DNA of 23,638 nt from Cylindrobasidium torrendii FP15055 ss-10 (Eukaryota; Basidiomycota; Agaricomycetes; Agaricales; Physalacriaceae). The position numbers were made by a program, and so were the translations under genes. Below, one piece after another: positions 18,097-23,638 of this stretch (position 1 is the stretch's first letter; every line of letters starts with the position of its first letter). The stretch is from positions 1-23,638 of the forward strand of contig KN880757.1 of the NCBI GenBank assembly GCA_000934385.1, in the 5' to 3' direction. The notes under the pieces are model-generated. The model did not search any database. It saw nothing but the letters and a program-made list of their open reading frames with translations, and had not been told where the DNA came from.

Positions 18097-19365
18097 TCAT
18101 GCTGCAGGTCTCGGGAACTCCCTATCACTGTGGTACACAACCCGTACTCCACTGATCTCCCTGTGCTCCTTTGGTACATCGCGCTCTTGGTATATCGACA
18201 ACAGCTCGATGGGCGCCCCAAGCTCTTGCATGTGCTGGATCACCACCGCAGGATCAAGGTTGTCTGTGTCCCAAACGTGCGTATGCGTCGCATGTAGGTA
18301 TCTGAGTTTCTGCAGGATCGGCTCTTCGTTGTCGTCTGTGCTTCTGAGGAGCGTGTTGAGGACATACGGCCCTGCGATGTGCAGCGTCTCTATGTTCGGT
18401 GCAGAATGAAGAAAGTCGAAAATCTCATCTCCAAGCCCGGAGTATCTCTTGGTAAGGGACAAGGAGAGGTTCACGATGCCGTCCAATTGCGCGTCCTCGA
18501 TGCTGACGCTGGTGCACGCCAGTGTGCGCATAGAGGGAAGATGAAAGTGGGAGAGCAGCCATGGAATTGTGATACTTGCCAGATCCCACGGCTTGTGGTC
18601 GGCATCCACGATGTACACATTGGTCAGTTTGGCGAGTGTAGAGGGTGCGACCTGGGTTATGCTCACACTCCCAACATCTCGAACGTGTAGGGAGCGCAAG
18701 TCCAACATACGCGTAGCGTGTCCGAGATTGCGCCCATCGCACCCATAGTGCGTAATCTGTGCCCACGGCACTTCCAACAGGTTGAGGCCATCACAATTCT
18801 CCTCCTCGAAGTACCGCAGGGATGGTGTGTCGAGGATGGTGTGGCCGGTCGGCTTCTTGCAAAATGAAACGGAAAGATGTGTAAGGAGCGGTAGACTCTT
18901 TCGGTTGAATACCTCGTGAAAGCGGTTAGGGAATGTTCGTTCGAATCGCAGGCATTTCCAACGCGACATAGTCGCTAGGAGCACTGGCAAGACTTGGGTG
19001 TTGTAGAGTCCTCTATCGGTTCGAAACGAGAGGCTGAGCAGCATCGGCTCCGACCGCTTGAAAACGAGCTTTAGTTGTTGAGCGAATGTGACATGTCGGG
19101 GATCCACAGCACGGAATCTCTGGACGTTTAATATGCGGACAGTGGACCAGAGACGAGGAAGAGAAAGAATGACGGCACGCCAGTTACTACAGACATGGGA
19201 TATCGTCCACGGCGGTTGAGTGGTGTCGAACGACGAGTGAGAGGGGAAAGCATTATTCTTGAGGCCGTCGACAGAACTCCACGGAACGCAATACTCGAAT
19301 ATGTCGGCGAGGACGTCGTCCGGAAGGGCATGAACCGTGACCTTCGGACCAAAGCAGAATATCAT
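18097..19365 (-). CDS. F-box protein
   Basis: Single-exon gene of 422 residues. Residues 10-30 hold an F-box core (VTVHALPDDVLADIFEYC), followed at about 60-85 by the segment typical of Agaricomycete F-box families (PPWTISHVCSNWRAVILSLP, then RLWSTVRI). F-box proteins bind Skp1 and bring substrates to an SCF ubiquitin ligase. The rest shows irregular leucine-rich periodicity (for example LTHLSVSFC, LRSLHVRDVGSV, LTNVYIVDAD, PNIETLHIAGPYVL), as in an LRR-like solenoid for substrate choice. The open frame extends upstream to 19482 without an ATG; the first ATG at 19365 places the F-box near the N-terminus, as usual. Such genes form very large, fast-evolving families in these fungi, so no individual function can be given. 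Confidence 0.9.
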   Translation of the reverse strand: MIFCFGPKVTVHALPDDVLADIFEYCVPWSSVDGLKNNAFPSHSSFDTTQPPWTISHVCSNWRAVILSLPRLWSTVRILNVQRFRAVDPRHVTFAQQLKLVFKRSEPMLLSLSFRTDRGLYNTQVLPVLLATMSRWKCLRFERTFPNRFHEVFNRKSLPLLTHLSVSFCKKPTGHTILDTPSLRYFEEENCDGLNLLEVPWAQITHYGCDGRNLGHATRMLDLRSLHVRDVGSVSITQVAPSTLAKLTNVYIVDADHKPWDLASITIPWLLSHFHLPSMRTLACTSVSIEDAQLDGIVNLSLSLTKRYSGLGDEIFDFLHSAPNIETLHIAGPYVLNTLLRSTDDNEEPILQKLRYLHATHTHVWDTDNLDPAVVIQHMQELGAPIELLSIYQERDVPKEHREISGVRVVYHSDREFPRPAA

Positions 19366-20037
19366 GGTGGTAGGAGAGAAAAGTAAGAGAGTGGCTTGGA
19401 CGTGGCCGTCAAAAGGGAAGCTCGATCCGCGAAATGTAGCAAGCCGTAATAAAGGCCAAGTACCCCACGTGGTCGACAACACAAAGACACAAACTCAAAG
19501 AGACCTCATTCTCTTCGTGTTGTCGAACAATGCCCGATGTGGCTTACTCACGAGACCCAGGACATTAATTATGGTAGGCCACGACGTTGCCCTACTATCT
19601 TTCCCGATCACCTACTATGTAAGTACTTTGAAGCAATGCATTCAAGTTAGCGTCCAAAACTCTTTAGAGGATCACAGCGGTCATGCTTTCATGGTCTTGC
19701 TCATCCCCACATATGTACTTAGAACTCCAGTGCTATGGCTCGACAGTGGAACGAGTGGCGGCATCAATAGCACGAGGCGCAGCCGCGGAGATGTAAACAA
19801 TGGGCTTTCCTAATTCGGGCTTCGATGACCCGAGTGGCATTGGGTGCTGTGACGCAGACCTTCATGTCAGTGGAGACATTGGTCACACCATTCCTGACAT
19901 ATACAGTGACCTGTTTCTCAGTTCGTGCTCATAAAAGACTTCCAGCCTCCTCAATGTAGACGCAGAAAGCCTCAACAACCATACACACACCCACACCTAT
20001 AGACTCGACCACGCACAAACGTTAACTCTATAACAAC
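19366..20037. other. Divergent intergenic region between F-box gene and hmp1-like gene 1
   Basis: About 670 bases separating a minus-strand gene from a plus-strand gene, so both promoters lie here. A TATA-like CATAAAAG near 19930 precedes a CA-rich leader (ACACACACCCACACC) in front of the ATG at 20038. Similar CA-rich leader sequence (CCCACCCACACATACCCAC) precedes hmp1-like gene 2. No coding frame was convincing. Confidence 0.5.
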
Positions 20038-20420
20038 ATGTCTGGCACCAACACCAACTTCACTTCTGGCTCGTCTGCCCCCAACAAGTCAACCGGCCAG
20101 TATCATTCGGTCAAGGGCACCGCTGTCGAAGCTATCGGAAACGCTACAGGCGCGACATCGTGGACGCGGTCCGGTCAGGAGGAGCATGCCGCTGGTGAGG
20201 CAGAGGTGAACGCGGCCAAGGCCAAGGGCTACGTTGAAGGAGCCGGAGATCGTGTATCTGGGAGGAAGGATGCCATCGTGGGTGCAGTCAAGGGTGATAA
20301 ATCTCAGCAAATGCAAGGTGCATTCAATGATTGCTAACGCTTCTATTGTGCTGATAAATGTCGACCTCAGGAAACTACAAGCGTGACAAGGGCGAGGCGG
20401 AGCAGAACTTCAACAAGTGA
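20038..20420 (+). CDS. hmp1: Hmp1/CsbD-like cruciform-DNA-binding protein, copy 1
   Basis: Small basidiomycete protein of the family named after Ustilago maydis Hmp1, described as recognising mismatched base pairs and cruciform DNA; it also resembles bacterial CsbD-like stress proteins. Exons 20038-20317 and 20371-20420 join to 109 residues. Hallmarks: [59 protein letters not shown], and KRDKGEAEQ after the intron. Glycine/alanine-rich, highly charged, without signal peptide. Compared with copy 2 it has about ten extra residues near the start (TNFTSGSS) and ends NFNK. The intron lies at the same codon in both copies. An AATAAA lies near 20455. DNA binding is known of the family, not shown here. 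Confidence 0.87.
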
Positions 20421-20673
20421 ATTGACCCAACGACTCTGAACTGTAGCTAGTAAAATAAATGATGTATCCGTATGAACTGTAATGCCATTGCAAAAACACG
20501 ATTAGCCCAAACATTCTGTTGAAGCGAAGCACTTTGAGTACTCAACAAGATGGCCAAGTGCTGCGACGGACAGTCTCGCGTTCTATCATCGGGCCTCATC
20601 GACATCCTTGCCTCATCCAACGACCAGGGGACGTGATCGACTCTACTTTGATGCTCAACCACGACTAAGAACT

Positions 20674-21318
20674 ATGACCACAACCCTGATTCTCCCAGTT
20701 GAGCGTAATTCTGTTGACCGCGACCTGTTGTAAGTGCAACACCATGGCCGGTATGGTTAGTTAACCATACTAACTTGAAAGCCCACAAGTTATACGTCCA
20801 AGCCGCCTAGGTTCCTAGCTAGGAACACAGTGCCACCGTCGCTCAAGACGCACCTCGACGGGCAGAGGTGCCCTCGATACTATCTCGGATGGCCTTTTGA
20901 CTTGGACGATTTGGCCGACCGCGGTGTGCCAGACGCAACGAGCGCCGTCTTCAAAGCAACAGCGGCGTGGATTCAGCAGCGCCCCAAAGAGTGTGTATTC
21001 CTTCTCATGTCATATCTAAATTGAACCTACGTTCGCAGCTCGTCATGCCCTATAGGACCTCATAAGGCATTCATCAAATACGCCTATGAAATGGAAACGT
21101 GCCTTTGGTTTGTGTATATCACAGACAATACAGATGACACCAGCCTGGCGTATGCGCACGATGAGGAGTACTTGAAGAAGATGCGAGAATTATTGCCTGT
21201 GTTTGCCAACGATGAACTCATATGGATTCGCTCTAACGTACGCCGCTAACTGGGCCTCTTGTTCACTGCATAATCGTAGCATGAAAACGACGTTTTATCC
21301 GGAGTCTATCTGACATAG
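20674..21318 (+). CDS. Unknown four-exon protein between the two hmp1-like genes
   Basis: I do not recognise the family. Exons 20674-20729, 20811-20990, 21039-21237 and 21280-21318 join to 157 residues ending at TAG 21316. The reading frame stays intact over all four exons, donors are canonical (GTAAGT for the first) and the first intron has an ACTAAC branch-like site. Recognisable stretches: YYLGWPFDLDDLADRGV, VFKATAAWIQQRPKD, PHKAFIKYAYEMETCLWFVY, DEEYLKKMRELLPVFANDEL. Acidic, helical, no signal peptide or membrane segment; probably cytosolic. For the second exon an alternative acceptor at 20822 also keeps the frame and removes four residues (see findings). No relation to the flanking hmp1-like genes. 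Confidence 0.66.
20751..20770. repeat. Inverted repeat (hairpin) inside intron 1
   Basis: GTATGGTTA and TAACCATAC are perfect reverse complements separated by two bases (GT). In RNA this gives a 9-bp stem with hardly any loop; in DNA it could extrude as a cruciform. It directly precedes the ACTAAC branch-like site at about 20769-20774. Confidence 0.8.
20811..20826. repeat. 16-bp perfect palindrome at the intron 1/exon 2 border
   Basis: GTTCCTAGCTAGGAAC is its own reverse complement. It starts exactly after the AG acceptor at 20809-20810 and contains the second in-frame acceptor CTAG (20819-20822). Confidence 0.85.
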
Positions 21319-21785
21319 CCCCGTGAATTGGCGCGAACCTGTGTGTCGGTGGTGGATGAACAGCAACATTCTGTCAGCTGTTGTTTGTGATTTTTGTCAG
21401 TGAAGTCGCACGGATAGAGAAAGAAAGAAATCGTGGTCGCTCTTATGCTGGCTGGAAATCGAAGTTGGTGAACATCCCGCTGTGGTCTATCGTCTCTGCG
21501 AGATGCCAGAAGGACATCCAGGAGAGTATCGTACATCTATAAATTTGGATGTGATTTCACGGTGAATACACACCTGCACAGTCGATAGCAAGTCGATAGT
21601 GGCACTGGCTATGACGCACCATTACTTTGCCCTGGTGTACTTCACCCGCTTGCGCGCTCAGTGACGCTGCTTCACTTGTCATTCCCAGCTAACATACCAC
21701 GACGAATGGCAACATAAGTCATAGCGGGTACTCCCACTCCGCATATACCGCGCTTTCGTACGCCTATCATGCGCCATCGCGCGAG
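21319..21785. other. Intergenic region, no gene seen
   Basis: About 470 bases between the unknown four-exon gene and the promoter of hmp1-like gene 2. Short frames on both strands show no family features. Confidence 0.5.
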
Positions 21786-21793
21786 TATATAAG
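21786..21793 (+). promoter_or_regulatory. TATA box of hmp1-like gene 2
   Basis: TATATAAG, 85 bases before the ATG at 21871, with a CA-rich leader just before the ATG. Confidence 0.7.
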
Positions 21794-21870
21794 AGCTTTG
21801 GCATGATGGAGAAAAATCAGAAAACCTAAACCACCCATCACATCACAACCCACCCACACATACCCACATC

Positions 21871-22221
21871 ATGTCTGAGCCCAACCAAACCACTGGACAG
21901 TACCATTCCGTCAAGGGTACCGCCGTCGAGGCCATCGGCAATGCCACTGGCGCAACATCATGGCAACAGTCTGGCCGCGAAGAGCACGCCTCTGGCGAGG
22001 CAGAGATTGACGCCGCCAAGGCAAAGGGATACGTCGAGGGAACTGGCGACCGCATCGCAGGGAAGAAGGATGCCGTTGTCGGTGCAGTAACTGGTGACAA
22101 GTCCCAGCAAGCAAAGGGTGTGTACTCTCACAGGGTCATTCTGGAGCCCAGAACTAACAATCGGATAGGCAACTTGAAGCACGACAAGGGAGAGGCCGAG
22201 CAGGAAGTCAACAAGTTCTAG
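21871..22221 (+). CDS. hmp1: Hmp1/CsbD-like cruciform-DNA-binding protein, copy 2
   Basis: Paralogue of the gene at 20038. Exons 21871-22117 and 22169-22221 join to 99 residues, the usual length of the family, so this is probably the ancestral form. From the Gly-Gln-Tyr-His core on, the first 23 residues are identical to copy 1; over the full length the two are roughly 80 per cent identical by eye. Motifs: [70 protein letters not shown]. Replacements are mostly conservative (Val/Ile, Arg/Lys), which points to purifying selection on both copies. It has the stronger TATA box of the pair and might be the more inducible one. Role inferred from the family only. Confidence 0.89.
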   Translation: MSEPNQTTGQYHSVKGTAVEAIGNATGATSWQQSGREEHASGEAEIDAAKAKGYVEGTGDRIAGKKDAVVGAVTGDKSQQAKGVYSHRVILEPRTNNRIGNLKHDKGEAEQEVNKF

Positions 22222-22314
22222 GGATCTTAGAGTCAGCGAAGGACACATGAATTATAATGTAGCCATAATCTCACTGTAATAACAACGTACTTGCTTCTAA
22301 ACAAGGTAGAAATC

Positions 22315-23339
22315 ATGCGAAAAGTTGAAGCGCTTGGAAATAGCCCATATCCCAGTTTCGTTGATCAGTAAGCATAGGCAGTTATGCGCCGATTTCTTTC
22401 TGATTTCTTTTGCTGAGAGGCTTAAGCTTGCAAGGTCAAGAACAAACAACGAGCGCAGTGAATCTCCGGAAGCACGGGCCGAGTCCGATGCTTATTCAGT
22501 GACATCCATGTCTGCGGCCGAGACAAGCGAGGAGAGAGTCATATTCCCCAGCGTTGTGATCCCAAATGAAGTTATCGAGGACAGCCCGGATGCCTATCTG
22601 TGGTACAGCGAGCCCTACGCCGGAGGTTACGAACTACGCTATGGCGCACTGGCGAAAAAGAAACTGAACGAGCTGGATGAATCCTACGTACGCTGGTGGA
22701 TGGAGAATTCCCGGGTGCGTGGGAGACTATACCTCTGCAATGGTCTCTGATTTTTCTCCAGAGCCCTCGCATTCGAAGCGCGGCTAAAGCCTATCTGGAT
22801 GGATTGGAGGAGTATGCGACCTCCCACTACGGAGAATTTCTGGTACCACATCGAAACAAACGGGTCAATCGTCAAGGAAAGCGCATAGACTTCTGCCGCG
22901 ACAAGAAATCCTTCAACCACCTCCTACATCCTCGATACTCGGGCCTTCACGACAGGGTAAAGTTCCCTCCTCCTCTTCGCACAGTAGGATTTGTTCACAC
23001 TCTCTGTGCAGTATCCTATCTATTTCAAGGCCGTCCAACAGTTCATTGACCACCCAAGCCATCATCTGGCAAGACGTGATATAGGGGAACATACTGGCCT
23101 CAGACCTGGCGACGCGCCATACATTCCAGCAAATGACAACCAAGACCTAGGATTCACTTATCGCCTCGGTGGTGTATCCCAATGTGCACCAGTGATTATG
23201 AATGGTGTGTCAGGTTAGTTGCAGCGTAATGGGCTTCCCTTATTTGTTTACAGGAACGTCCAGCGGGCAAAGCAGTGACGCCGATGAAGGGGATGAGGAC
23301 GACAACATTTCTGCCAATAGGGATTCCGGGTCAGGTTAG
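22315..23339 (+). CDS. Unknown five-exon gene, 3' end at a repeat
   Basis: Family not recognised. Exons 22315-22367, 22420-22714, 22762-22956, 23012-23213 and 23254-23339 join in phase to 276 residues. The start ATG 22315 was chosen because its short exon joins by a GTAAGC donor and a 52-base intron to the long second exon in the right frame. Sequence: a charged Ser/Glu-rich N-terminal region, then a compact part (DAYLWYSEPYAGGYELRYGA, YVRWWMENSR, KAYLDGLEEYATSHYGEFLV), a basic segment (HRNKRVNRQGKRIDFCRD) and an acidic tail (SSDADEGDEDDN). The tail ends Gly-Ser-Gly-stop at a TCAGGTTAGT that is also a plausible donor, identical to the donor of the previous intron. So the real end may be further right and may have been cut off by the ACCGGT-rich repeat. 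Confidence 0.62.
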
Positions 23340-23340
23340 T

Positions 23341-23560
23341 CCGACCGCTGTTTAACCCCAACCTGACCGCGACCGTGACCGGTTAGGGTCATAAAATTTT
23401 GAGATCGGTCGTAGAAGTAACCGGTTAGGGTTAGCAGTTATGGACTTTGCTCAGATTTTGAATAACCGCAACCTAACCGGTCTAACCGGTTATAACCGTT
23501 CTGCAGTTATGACCGGTCAGTAACCGGTTATGACCAGTTATAACTGGTCAAAATGGCATA
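23341..23560. repeat. ACCGGT-rich palindromic repeat region
   Basis: ACCGGT occurs at 23378, 23419 (as AACCGGTT), 23476, 23485, 23512 and 23523, mixed with one-base variants (ACCGTT, ACTGGT, ACCAGT) and GGTTAGGGT/AACCTAACC in both directions. Because ACCGGT is self-complementary, the stretch can fold on itself repeatedly. It has no coding frame and looks like the terminal or internal repeat of a degenerate mobile element or an expanded satellite. It directly follows the last exon of the preceding gene. Confidence 0.7.
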
Positions 23561-23638
23561 AAACATGTGTTGGCTACACTCAAAGGTCATAGTCAAGCAT
23601 ATTGTACATCACTTACTTGACATGAAGTAGTGTTAAAA

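Noticed and set aside
19337..19813. 158-residue plus-strand frame overlapping the F-box gene start
   Set aside because: It overlaps the first codons of the F-box gene on the other strand and has no domain, promoter or protein-like pattern.
23381..23435. TTAGGG motifs as a telomere or interstitial telomeric repeat
   Set aside because: Only two isolated TTAGGG units occur, within an ACCGGT-based repeat; there is no array of hexamers.

Overview
The window looks like nuclear DNA of a basidiomycete fungus, most likely an Agaricomycete. Nearly all genes are split by many 40-75 bp GT-AG introns, and recognisable products are fungal: EMC4, an F-box protein with the usual fungal 'VCSNWR...P.LW' region, and Hmp1/CsbD-like cruciform-DNA-binding proteins. 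I joined exons by hand, using splice sites, phase and (where copies exist) comparison between paralogues. No rRNA, tRNA, CRISPR array or complete transposon was seen.

Layout. (1) 1-3273, +: a 14-exon gene, 5' end outside the window, for a large protein I do not recognise. (2) 4135-8563, +: five consecutive small genes, each behind a TATA box, encoding low-complexity Ser/Pro-rich proteins without signal peptides or known domains; the last carries two CxxC pairs. (3) 8964-16991, -: a tandem array of short-chain dehydrogenase/reductase (SDR) genes resembling acetoin/diacetyl (butanediol) reductases. Four copies (SDR-A to -D) are intact with the same eight-exon plan; one is a 5'-truncated pseudogene; one survives only as its last exon. 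An unrelated four-exon gene lies between SDR-C and SDR-D. (4) 17187-17853, -: EMC4. (5) 18097-19365, -: F-box protein. (6) 20038-22221, +: two hmp1-like genes flanking a small unknown four-exon gene whose first intron carries strong inverted repeats. (7) 22315-23339, +: a five-exon unknown gene whose last visible exon runs into an ACCGGT-rich repeat that occupies the right end.

How it fits together. Housekeeping genes (EMC4, F-box) sit beside expanding and decaying paralogue families. The SDR array has two sub-groups that lie next to each other (A/B and C/D, judged from the C-terminal exon), which suits stepwise tandem duplication. SDR-B and SDR-C also share an upstream block, so the duplication unit included the promoter. 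All SDR copies keep an Asp after the second beta strand, which in this family favours NAD(H). The natural substrate cannot be read from sequence. The window contains no obvious defence system or biosynthetic cluster; its most unusual parts are the small orphan-gene cluster, the SDR array with relics, and the hairpin-bearing intron between the two cruciform-binding-protein genes.
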